Source: an uncultured Kiritimatiellota bacterium
GTDB taxonomy: Bacteria; Verrucomicrobiota; Kiritimatiellia; RFP12; UBA1067
Assembly: GCA_934654805.1 (NCBI GenBank)
Contig: CAKUGW010000028.1
Coordinates: 1 to 27,780, forward strand
Reading direction: 5' to 3'
DNA length: 27,780 nucleotides
How positions within the stretch are numbered: position 1 is the first letter of the stretch; the number at the start of each line of letters is the position of its first letter. This document shows positions 7,155 through 14,301 of the stretch, piece after piece. The notes below the pieces were generated by a model. That model saw only the letters and a list, made by a program, of their open reading frames with translations. It was not told where the DNA came from and did not search any database. The translations under genes were made by a program, and so were the position numbers.

Positions 7155-9575
7155 TCAGAAGTCATACCCGACCGTGAACGAGAAGACCTCCTCCTCGGCG
7201 TGTTCGGGCTTCTCGACCGGCGTCGCGAAGTCGAGGCGGATGGGGAACATCGGGATGTCGAGGCGGAAGCCGCAGCCGACCGTCCACGCGAACGTGTCCG
7301 AGAAGTCGAGGTCCCACACGTCCGCGCTCACCGAGCCGACGTCCGAGAAGACGGCGAAGCGCAACATCTTGACGATCGGGACCGTGTACTCGAAGTTCAT
7401 GCAGAAGAGCGTCTGGCCGCCCCACGGGGCCCAGTCGTCGCCGCCCAGGCTCCGCGCCATCGGCGCGACGTTGCGGTACTCGATGCCGCGAATCGACTTC
7501 GGGCCGCCGAGGAACATGCGGTTGTAGATCGGCAGGTCGTCCGAGAACGCGTCGACCGTCTCGGCCCGCAGCGCAATCATGAGGACGTGATCCATGTTCG
7601 CGCCGAGGAGCTGCCGCCAGACGTTGAAGTAGTTGCGGTGGTTGATGCCGAAGCGCCAGTACTGGTTGTCGCCCGCCGGCGCGACGTCGAGGAACACGCG
7701 CGTGCGGTAGCCGCGCGTCGGCGTCCGGAAGTTGTCACGGCCGTCCCTCGACCAGTAGAGGTGCACGACCGGCTCGAAGGCGTCGCCGTATTCGCGCTCC
7801 TCCATCTCGAAGAGGCGCCCGGTCGTGCCGCCGTAGGCGTACTCCCCGCTGTCGACGTCGTCGAACTCGATGTACTCGCCGGAGAGGCCGATGCCGAAGC
7901 GCCCGAACGGCTCCCACGTCGGCCAGAACTTCACGGGATACGCGAACGAGGCCATCGCGCCCGTGCGGACGAGGTCGTACTCGTCATACCAGCGCAGGCG
8001 GCGGTAGAGGTCGACCGAGAGCTCCAGCATGCGGCCGAAGAGGTGCGGCTCGACGAAGCCGAGCTCCATGCTCTGGTAGCGCGGGCCCCACGCCACGTAG
8101 GCGCGGCCCTTCTGCCCCGCGCCCCGGAAGAGCTTCGACGGCGCGAAGAGGTCGAAGTTGTTCTGGTTCACCTCGGCGGAGATGTAGACGGAATCGACAG
8201 TCGACGCGCCGACGCCGACCATGAACGAGCCCGTGTTCTTCTCCTCGACCTCGTAGACGAGATCGCGGTACTCGGCGCCGCTGGCGTCCCTGCCGAGCCC
8301 CGTCGGCTCCAGGTAGTAGCGCACGCGCGCGAAGTAGTCGAGGTTCTCGAGACGCTTCTGCGAGCGCTCGGCGCGGTCGGCGAGCATGCGGTCGCCCGGG
8401 CCCAGCGCGATCTCGCGGCGGATCACCTTGTCCATCGTGTAGTCGTTGCCGCGGATCTTCACGTCGTTCAGCACGACCGGCACGCCCTCGCTCACCTTGA
8501 AGACGACGTTGACGACGGACGGGTCGTCCGTCGGGATGCGCCGCACGTCGACGCGCGAGTCGGCGAGGCCCGAATCGCCGGAGCCGACGGCGACCTCGAT
8601 GCGGTGCGCCGCGTCCGCGAGCGCCCTCTCGCCGGCGATCGCCCCCGCCGCCGGCAGCGCGCTGCGCGCGGCGACGTCGGCCGCCGAGTAGCGCGTCACG
8701 CCCGTCACCTGCGTCGTGCCGACGCGGTACTGGACGCCCTCCGTGAACGTGAAGACGAGGTTCACCTTGCCCTCCCCCGCCGGGACGCGGCGCGGCCCCT
8801 CGACCTTCACGTCGAGATAGCCGTGGTTGCGGTAGACCTCGGCGAGCTTGTCGCAGCACTGCGCGAGCTGATCCTTCGTCACGGGGCTGTCGGAGAACCA
8901 GCCCATCGGGTTCCACCACGGCAGGTCGTTGATCGCCTCGTGCAGCTCGGCCGCGTCGAACGTCGCCGCGTCCAGTTCGCCGGGGCGAAGCGACTGCCAC
9001 ACCGAGACGTCCACGGCGTGGGGCGTGCCCTCGAAGACGTAGTCCGCGACCTTCTGGCGCGCGCCCTCGTCAATCGTGAAGACGACCGTCACGTCGTTGC
9101 CGGAAATGAGCTTCGTGCGGAACGAGACCTTCGCGTCGGCGTAGTGCTTCTTCTGGTAGGCGAGCCGGACGCGCGCCGCCGCCGCCGCGAGGTCGGACTC
9201 CCCGTAGAGGTAGCCGTCCTTCAGCCCCGCCTCGCCGGCGATCTTCGACTCGCTCAGCTCCTCGTTGCCCTCGATGACGAGCGGCCCCGCATAGCGCATC
9301 TTGCGCTTCACGTAGTACGTGACCTCCACGCCGTCCGCCACGCGCTGGGCGTCGGCCGTGATGTCCTCGAACTCGCCGGAGTCCTTGAGGGACGTGACGT
9401 CGCGCGTCACCGTGACGGGGTCATAGGGCTTCCCGGCCTTCACCTGACAGCGGCTCGCGACAAACGACGTGTCGCCGCCGAACCCGTCCAGGGCCTTGAC
9501 CCGGACCTCGGTCACATCCGCCGCGAACGCGGAGAGAGCCCCCGCCCACGCGATCCACGCGAAAAGTTTCTTCAT
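7155..9575 (-). CDS. bamA: Outer membrane protein assembly factor BamA
   Basis: BamA is the central outer-membrane protein that inserts beta-barrel proteins. The 806 residues begin with a signal peptide (MKKLFAWIAWAGALSAFA, cleavage about 18). Several POTRA repeats follow (about 20-430), e.g. ...VLNDVKIRGNDYTMDKVIRREI. The barrel (about 440-806) contains FLGGPKSIRGIEY, the variant of the conserved RGF/Y loop-6 motif, and ends in Phe (VGYDF), as BAM substrates do. The length matches the family (~800). It is the first gene of the bamA-skp-lpxD-S1-SNF2 run and has a promoter element starting 10 bases upstream, giving a very short leader. No ribosome-binding site is visible. Confidence 0.96.
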   Translation of the reverse strand: MKKLFAWIAWAGALSAFAADVTEVRVKALDGFGGDTSFVASRCQVKAGKPYDPVTVTRDVTSLKDSGEFEDITADAQRVADGVEVTYYVKRKMRYAGPLVIEGNEELSESKIAGEAGLKDGYLYGESDLAAAAARVRLAYQKKHYADAKVSFRTKLISGNDVTVVFTIDEGARQKVADYVFEGTPHAVDVSVWQSLRPGELDAATFDAAELHEAINDLPWWNPMGWFSDSPVTKDQLAQCCDKLAEVYRNHGYLDVKVEGPRRVPAGEGKVNLVFTFTEGVQYRVGTTQVTGVTRYSAADVAARSALPAAGAIAGERALADAAHRIEVAVGSGDSGLADSRVDVRRIPTDDPSVVNVVFKVSEGVPVVLNDVKIRGNDYTMDKVIRREIALGPGDRMLADRAERSQKRLENLDYFARVRYYLEPTGLGRDASGAEYRDLVYEVEEKNTGSFMVGVGASTVDSVYISAEVNQNNFDLFAPSKLFRGAGQKGRAYVAWGPRYQSMELGFVEPHLFGRMLELSVDLYRRLRWYDEYDLVRTGAMASFAYPVKFWPTWEPFGRFGIGLSGEYIEFDDVDSGEYAYGGTTGRLFEMEEREYGDAFEPVVHLYWSRDGRDNFRTPTRGYRTRVFLDVAPAGDNQYWRFGINHRNYFNVWRQLLGANMDHVLMIALRAETVDAFSDDLPIYNRMFLGGPKSIRGIEYRNVAPMARSLGGDDWAPWGGQTLFCMNFEYTVPIVKMLRFAVFSDVGSVSADVWDLDFSDTFAWTVGCGFRLDIPMFPIRLDFATPVEKPEHAEEEVFSFTVGYDF

Positions 9576-9585
9576 AAGTCCGCGT

Positions 9586-9594
9586 ATAATACCA
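9586..9594 (-). promoter_or_regulatory. Extended -10 promoter of bamA
   Basis: The minus strand reads TGGTATTAT followed by ACGCGG. It has the TGn extension and a hexamer one base from TATAAT. Transcription would start about 4-5 bases before the bamA ATG, a nearly leaderless mRNA. No good -35 box is visible. It lies in the 48-base gap after murG. Confidence 0.6.
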
Positions 9595-9623
9595 AAAATC
9601 GGCTCACAGCGGAATAGGCTCAG

Positions 9624-10706
9624 CTAACATTTTGTCCGCTCGCCACCGCGCGCCTCGATCAGGGCGGCGACGCGGGCGGCGGCGTCCGGCGTCGCGAGCG
9701 CCTTCATCTTCGCCGCCATCGCCGCGAGCGATTCGGGGCGCTCGGCCTTGTGCCGGAGATAGCGGCAGACCGACGACGCCGTGAGCTTCGCCTGCACGCC
9801 CTCGTCCGCCGCGCCCGCCGCCGCGAACGCCTCCGCGTTGAAGTGCTGGTGGTCGCGCACCGCGCTCGGCAGCGGGATCAGGAGCGCCGGCTTGCCGCAG
9901 GCCGCGAGCTCGAAGCACGTCGACGCCCCCGCGCGGGCGACGACGACGTCCGCCGACGCGAAGGCGTTCGCCATCTCGTCCTCGAACGCATGGACGCGCG
10001 CCGGCACCCCCGCCGCCGCGTAGGCGGCCATGACCTCGCCCTCGTCCTTCACGCCCGTCTGGTGGATGACGTAGAGCGGCCGCGACGACGGCGTGGCGGA
10101 CAGTTCCTTCTTGAGCAGCACGAGCGCCTTGGACAGCAGCTGGTTGACGGCGTGCGCCCCCTGGCTTCCGCCCGTCACGAACACGACGAAAGCATTCGGC
10201 GGGATGAACGGGAAGCGCGTCCCGGACGCGATGTCCGCGCGCACCGGGAGGCCCGTGACGACCGTCTTCGCCCCCGGCAGGAAGCGCGTCGTCATCGCGA
10301 AGCTGATCGCGACCGTCTCGGCGAAGCGCGCGAGGAACTCGACGGCCTTGCCCGGCACCGTGTTCGCCTCGTGCAGGTAGACCTTCACGCCGCAGCTGCG
10401 CGCCGCGAGGACAGGCGGCAGCGACGAGTAGCTGCCCATCGCGAGGAGCGCGTCCGGCCGCGTCCGCCGCATCTCCTTGCGGCAGCGCAGGACCGCCCGC
10501 AGGATCGCGAAGGCGTTCTTCGCCGCGAGCGGACGCGCCCCCGTCGAGAAGACCGCCCCCTTCCAGCGCTTCAGCACGCTCGACTCGACGTCTCGGCCCG
10601 AATCCCAGACCGTGACCTCGTGTCCGCGCTTCACCAGCTCCTCGGCGACGGCCAGGCCGGGGAACGCATGCCCCCCCGTGCCGCCGCAGGCCACCACGAT
10701 CTTCAT
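9624..10706 (-). CDS. murG: MurG: UDP-GlcNAc transferase of peptidoglycan lipid II synthesis
   Basis: MurG transfers GlcNAc from UDP-GlcNAc to lipid I on the inner face of the cytoplasmic membrane, making lipid II. The 360 residues match the family (~355). The N-terminal GGTGGHAFPGLAVAEEL (residues 8-24) is the family's glycine-rich acceptor/membrane-side loop. VTGGSQGAHAVNQLL (~174-188) is the second G-loop, and ADVVVARAGASTCFELAACGKPALLIPLP (in parts) is the donor-nucleotide region. The gene starts 3 bases after the TPR gene stop, so it is co-transcribed. It is not next to other mur/fts genes here, so the division/cell-wall cluster appears split in this genome. Confidence 0.95.
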   Translation of the reverse strand: MKIVVACGGTGGHAFPGLAVAEELVKRGHEVTVWDSGRDVESSVLKRWKGAVFSTGARPLAAKNAFAILRAVLRCRKEMRRTRPDALLAMGSYSSLPPVLAARSCGVKVYLHEANTVPGKAVEFLARFAETVAISFAMTTRFLPGAKTVVTGLPVRADIASGTRFPFIPPNAFVVFVTGGSQGAHAVNQLLSKALVLLKKELSATPSSRPLYVIHQTGVKDEGEVMAAYAAAGVPARVHAFEDEMANAFASADVVVARAGASTCFELAACGKPALLIPLPSAVRDHQHFNAEAFAAAGAADEGVQAKLTASSVCRYLRHKAERPESLAAMAAKMKALATPDAAARVAALIEARGGERTKC

Positions 10707-10709
10707 CTG

Positions 10710-12149
10710 CTACCAGTCCCTTTCGTTCGGCGGCAACGGCGCCTTCCGCATCCGCGCCTTCTTGTCCGCCTCGTGTTCGTCATTTCGTTCCTGCGCCTTC
10801 TTCAAGGTCGCCTCAAGCTCCTGATCCTCCTTCGACTCTTCCGGCTCCGCCTCGTCTTCCGACGCCTCCGGCTCCGGGGCCTGCTGCGGATCCTGATCCT
10901 GCTTCTGCCCGTCCGGCGACGGCTGCTGTTCCGGCGGCTGACGCTGCTGATCCGGGTTCGGCTGCGGCTTTTGCGGCTGGCCTTGCTGCCGGTTCGGATC
11001 CTGGTTCGGCTGGCCCTGTCCGCCGCCGCCGCCATTCGGGTCCTTCGGCAGGAGCGCGCGGATCTGCTCGATGACCGCGAGCGCCTTTTCCTGGTCGGGC
11101 GGCAGCGGCTTCTCGACGGAGCCGAGCTGAAGCTTCTCCAGCTCGGTCGCGAGCGCGGCGACCTTCGCCTGGTCCTCCGCCGTGAACGGCGGCCTGTTCG
11201 TGTCGCTCTGCGCCTGCTGCTCGTAGGCGCGCGCCCAGGCCGGGAACTTCGCGCGGAAGCTCCGCGTGTAGTCGAGCGCGTCCTGCTGCCAGCCGCGGCC
11301 GTTGAACGCCTCGACGTCCAGCCAGGCGTTGGACTGCGCGACCAGGTCCTCGTCCATCGCCGCCGGCGGCAGGATCGTCTGCTTCAGGAAGCGCGTGAAG
11401 TCGTGCTCGACGTCCGACAGCGTCGCGTAGGCGCCCTCGTCCAGGTCGCCGAGCTCCGCCGCCGCCCTCTTCGTCTTCGCCTCGGCCTGCTCGACCTGCA
11501 GGAGGATCGTCGCGGCCTGCTCCTGGTTGGTGACGGACTGCACGATCGCCTCGCGGACGGGAATCCAGACGTCGGCCAGCCGCTCCGCCTGCGCCGAGAG
11601 GCGGTCGGCGAGCGCGACGCGACGCGCCGGCGCGTTCGTGCGGTACGTGCCCGAGTCGGACAGCAGCTGCCGCGCCTCCTTCGTCGCCGCGTGCAGAAGC
11701 GAGCCGGGGTCTTTCCCCTGCGACGCCTGAAGGACCGCGTTGATGCGCTTCGTCTCGCGAATCTCCGGCAGCCTGTCCGTCGCGCGCGTGAAGTTGCGGT
11801 TCGCCTTCGCGTCGTCGGGCGCGGCGCGGAGCGCGAGCTGCGCGGCGGCGGCGGCCTCTTCGAGGTCGCCCGCGTCATACGCGAGCTTCGCGACGACTTC
11901 CGCCGCGCGCGGACCGTGCGTCTGCGAGAGCATGAGCGGCTTCAGGACGCGCAGCGCGTTCGTCACATCGCCGGCACGGTAGAAGTCGACGCCCCGGTTC
12001 CAGACTTCGCCGTCGGTCAGCGCCGGCTCGTCGGCGTGCAGCGCGAAGAGAGAGAGAGAGAGGACAAGAAAGACAAGAGGGGCGAGAGAGACGCGAGCCG
12101 AAACCTCCCGTCCGCTGCGTCTTATGCGTCCTAAAATCGCCTCTCGCAT
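10710..12149 (-). CDS. Exported TPR-containing protein with a Pro/Gln/Asp-rich tail
   Basis: No precise function is recognised. The 479-residue protein has an N-terminal hydrophobic segment (residues ~22-39, ending ALHA) that looks like a signal peptide. TPR-like helices follow (NRGVDFYRAGDVTNALRVL, YDAGDLEEAAAAAQLAL; ~50-125), then a long helical middle. A low-complexity Pro/Gln/Gly/Asp tail (~350-430) ends in a charged helix and PLPPNERDW. The architecture recalls TPR proteins of Bat (aerotolerance) operons, but no VWA-domain partner is in the window, so this is only a suggestion. The start lies one base after the pyrF stop with GGAAGGGG upstream. The signal-peptide core is encoded by simple-sequence DNA. 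Confidence 0.75.
   Translation of the reverse strand: MREAILGRIRRSGREVSARVSLAPLVFLVLSLSLFALHADEPALTDGEVWNRGVDFYRAGDVTNALRVLKPLMLSQTHGPRAAEVVAKLAYDAGDLEEAAAAAQLALRAAPDDAKANRNFTRATDRLPEIRETKRINAVLQASQGKDPGSLLHAATKEARQLLSDSGTYRTNAPARRVALADRLSAQAERLADVWIPVREAIVQSVTNQEQAATILLQVEQAEAKTKRAAAELGDLDEGAYATLSDVEHDFTRFLKQTILPPAAMDEDLVAQSNAWLDVEAFNGRGWQQDALDYTRSFRAKFPAWARAYEQQAQSDTNRPPFTAEDQAKVAALATELEKLQLGSVEKPLPPDQEKALAVIEQIRALLPKDPNGGGGGQGQPNQDPNRQQGQPQKPQPNPDQQRQPPEQQPSPDGQKQDQDPQQAPEPEASEDEAEPEESKEDQELEATLKKAQERNDEHEADKKARMRKAPLPPNERDW
12047..12097. repeat. Simple-sequence tract encoding a signal-peptide core
   Basis: The plus strand shows (AG)8 at 12047-12062, then GACAAG/GAAAGACAAGAGG and GAGAGAGACGCGAG. 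Read on the coding strand it is a polypyrimidine tract that includes CTCGCGTCTCTCT, a 13-mer that also occurs on the plus strand in the GT4 gene repeat near 27500. Here it encodes about residues 18-35 of the TPR protein (SLAPLVFLVLSLSLF). Confidence 0.8.
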
Positions 12150-12150
12150 C

Positions 12151-12849
12151 TCACGCCCCTTCCATTTCGGCGAGAATCGCGCGCGCCGCCGCGACGGGAT
12201 CTTCCGCCGCGAGGATCGGCCGCCCGACGACGAGGTGTGTCGCGCCGTCCCGCACGGCGTCCGCCGGCGTCGCGACGCGCTTCTGGTCGCCGACCGCCGC
12301 GCCGGCGGGGCGCACGCCCGGCGTGACGAAGAGCGTGCCCGCCGGCAGGGCCCTCGACAGCGCGCCGACTTCCTTCGGCGAGCAGACGAGGCCGTGCGCG
12401 CCCTGCGCCGTCGCGAAGCGCGCCATCGCCGCGACCTGCTCGGCCGGCGTGCGACCGGCGATGCCGACGTCCGCGAGGTCGGCCTGGTCGAGCGAGGTCA
12501 GCACCGTGACGGCAAGGATCTTCGGCCCCTGCGCGCCGAACGCCGCCGCCGCGTCCGCCGCCGCCCGGATCATCGCCTTGCCGCCGACGGCGTGGATCGT
12601 CATCAGGTCGACGCCGAGCCTGCCGCCCGACCGCACGGCCCGCTCGACCGTGCGCGGGATGTCGTGGAACTTGAGGTCGAGAAAGACCTTCTTGCCGAGG
12701 TCCTTCACGGCGCGGACGACATCCGGCCCTTCGGCCGTGAAGAGCTCGAGCCCGATCTTGTAGAAGCCGACGGGGTCGCCGATCGCCTTCACCTTCGCCA
12801 CCGCCTCTTCGCGGGTCTGGACGTCGAGCGCAACAATGAGTTCGGCCAT
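12151..12849 (-). CDS. pyrF: Orotidine 5'-phosphate decarboxylase PyrF
   Basis: PyrF converts OMP to UMP, the last step of de novo pyrimidine synthesis. It has 232 residues with the start at MAELIVALDV. A longer frame reaches further upstream, but the extra residues are arginine/proline-rich and overlap the preceding gene, while AAAGGA precedes this ATG by about 9 bases. The catalytic signature FLDLKFHDIP (D58, K60, D63) and the phosphate-binding end (TPGVRPAG, then HLVVGRPILAAEDP) are intact. The length is normal for the bacterial short form. It lies 14 bases after the zinc-ribbon gene and one base before the TPR gene. Confidence 0.96.
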   Translation of the reverse strand: MAELIVALDVQTREEAVAKVKAIGDPVGFYKIGLELFTAEGPDVVRAVKDLGKKVFLDLKFHDIPRTVERAVRSGGRLGVDLMTIHAVGGKAMIRAAADAAAAFGAQGPKILAVTVLTSLDQADLADVGIAGRTPAEQVAAMARFATAQGAHGLVCSPKEVGALSRALPAGTLFVTPGVRPAGAAVGDQKRVATPADAVRDGATHLVVGRPILAAEDPVAAARAILAEMEGA

Positions 12850-12863
12850 GTGGATCGTTCCTT

Positions 12864-13115
12864 TCAGTAGAGTTTCTCGTACGCGCCCCGATCGACGCGC
12901 TTCAGGGTGTGGAAGCCCGCGCGCTTGGCGCGGTAGTGGAGGTCGGTCTTCGAGTGCGTCAGGCCGGGCGCCTGGATGACGCGGATGACCGGCACGCGGC
13001 ACTTCGGGCAGTGGTCGAGCTTCGCCTCGTCGAGCGACTGGCGGATCTCGAACCCCTTTTGGCAGAGTTCGCAGCCCTTTTCGGGCTCTTTCGCTTCGTA
13101 AACGTAGATGGGCAT
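12864..13115 (-). CDS. FmdB-like zinc-ribbon protein
   Basis: This 83-residue protein starts MPIYVYEA, the typical FmdB/CxxC_CxxC-SSSS opening. Two CxxC pairs (C15/C18 and C36/C39) should bind one zinc. The family is small and widespread, and its role is uncertain (often called putative regulatory protein). A frame 19 residues longer exists, but the chosen ATG matches the family opening and has GGGGGA upstream. It is the first gene after the promoter at 13147, leading the FmdB-pyrF-TPR-murG run. Confidence 0.85.
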   Translation of the reverse strand: MPIYVYEAKEPEKGCELCQKGFEIRQSLDEAKLDHCPKCRVPVIRVIQAPGLTHSKTDLHYRAKRAGFHTLKRVDRGAYEKLY

Positions 13116-13146
13116 CTGTCTATCCGTCCCCCTTCTGTCGCGCCAC

Positions 13147-13155
13147 ATTATACCA
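13147..13155 (-). promoter_or_regulatory. Extended -10 promoter of the FmdB-pyrF-TPR-murG operon
   Basis: The minus strand reads TGGTATAAT, a perfect extended -10, followed by GTGGCGC. The predicted start near 13140 gives a leader of about 25 bases that contains the GGGGGA ribosome-binding site for the zinc-ribbon gene. No clear -35 box is visible. Confidence 0.7.
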
Positions 13156-13184
13156 TAATCTGCACCGTCCAAAGCCCGTCGGCA

Positions 13185-14276
13185 TCAGACGCCCAGAATC
13201 ACGGTCGCGTTGCTGCCTCCGAACGCGAACGAGTTGGAGAGCAGCGTGCGCAGGGGCGTCGCGTCGCCCGGCTGCGGAATGCGAAACGGCGCGAGCCCGA
13301 CGTCGACGGGCGCGGCGACGTGCGGCGGCAGGCCAACCCCGCGCCGCAGGGCGATCCATCCGAGCGCAGCCTCGATCGCCCCCGCCGCGCCGAGGCAGTG
13401 CCCCGTGAGCGGCTTCGTCGAGGAGGCGGCAACCGCATCGCCGAAGACGCAACGCACGGCCGCGCACTCCATCGCGTCATTGTAGGCCGTGCCCGTGCCG
13501 TGGAGGTTCACGTAGTCGATGTCCTGCGGCGCGAGCCCCGCGTCCGCCAACGCCGCGCGCATGGACGCCTCCGCGACCTTGCCTTCCGGATCCGGCGCCG
13601 TCAGGTGATAGGCGTCCGAGCTTTCGCCCACGCCAAGAAGGCGAACGCCCGATTCGGCGGCGCGCATCACGAACAGGGCCGCGCCCTCGCCGAGGCTGAT
13701 GCCGTCGCGGTCGGCGCAGAGCGGCCGCGCCCGCTGCGGCGAGAGAGCCTCCAGCGCGTGAAAGCCCTCGACGACCGTCCGCGTGTAGGCGTCCGCCCCG
13801 CCAACGATGACCGCATCGCACAGGCCGTTCGCCAAAAGCCGCCGTGCCGAGGCGAAGACCTTCGCGGATGACGAGCAGGCCGTCGAGACGCACCATGCGG
13901 GCCCGCCGAAGCCGCCCTTCGCCTTCAGGAACGCGGCCGGATACGCCATGTCGATGCAATCGGGGCTGTCGGTGAACTCCTCCATCGTCGAGTTGCTCGT
14001 GCCGATCACGACGCCCACGCGCGACAGGTCGACGTGACGCGCCAAGGCCGCCCGGTCGAGCTGCGCGAACGCCGCGTCGAGCAGGCGCCCGACGCCCGTC
14101 GGCGCGTCGGACGCCACCCTGCCGCGCACAAATCCAAAGACGGTCCGGTCGCCGCCGGCAAGGCCCTCCAGCGGCTTCATGCCGTCCGCATCCCCGACAA
14201 AAAGGCGGCGTTCCGTCTCCGCCACGCCGATTCCCAGCGCCGAGACGATTCCGAGGTCCGTCAATGCAAAAGGCAT
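13185..14276 (-). CDS. Beta-ketoacyl-ACP synthase (FabB/FabF-type) family protein
   Basis: This 363-residue thiolase-fold condensing enzyme extends an acyl chain using malonyl-ACP. The Cys-His-His triad is complete: C134 in VSTACSSS, H259 in LHGTGTAYND and H293 in LTGHCLGAAG. GFGGSNAT-type sequence ends the protein (352-359). It is shorter than FabF (~410) and diverges at the N-terminus, so it may serve a specialised pathway (such as polyene or modified fatty acid synthesis) rather than bulk lipid synthesis. No acyl carrier protein, ketoreductase or dehydratase is nearby. The start MPFALTDLGIVSALGIG gives a typical N-terminus, 25 bases after the tex stop; a TTG 39 bases upstream is possible but would overlap tex. 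Confidence 0.88.
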   Translation of the reverse strand: MPFALTDLGIVSALGIGVAETERRLFVGDADGMKPLEGLAGGDRTVFGFVRGRVASDAPTGVGRLLDAAFAQLDRAALARHVDLSRVGVVIGTSNSTMEEFTDSPDCIDMAYPAAFLKAKGGFGGPAWCVSTACSSSAKVFASARRLLANGLCDAVIVGGADAYTRTVVEGFHALEALSPQRARPLCADRDGISLGEGAALFVMRAAESGVRLLGVGESSDAYHLTAPDPEGKVAEASMRAALADAGLAPQDIDYVNLHGTGTAYNDAMECAAVRCVFGDAVAASSTKPLTGHCLGAAGAIEAALGWIALRRGVGLPPHVAAPVDVGLAPFRIPQPGDATPLRTLLSNSFAFGGSNATVILGV

Positions 14277-14301
14277 CTTTTCGCGTACGTCGGCCGAGGG
14301 T

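Noticed and set aside
12850..13002. A longer PyrF starting at 13002
   Set aside because: The extra 51 residues are Arg/Pro-rich, overlap the zinc-ribbon gene and are absent from the PyrF family. The ATG at 12849 has a good ribosome-binding site.
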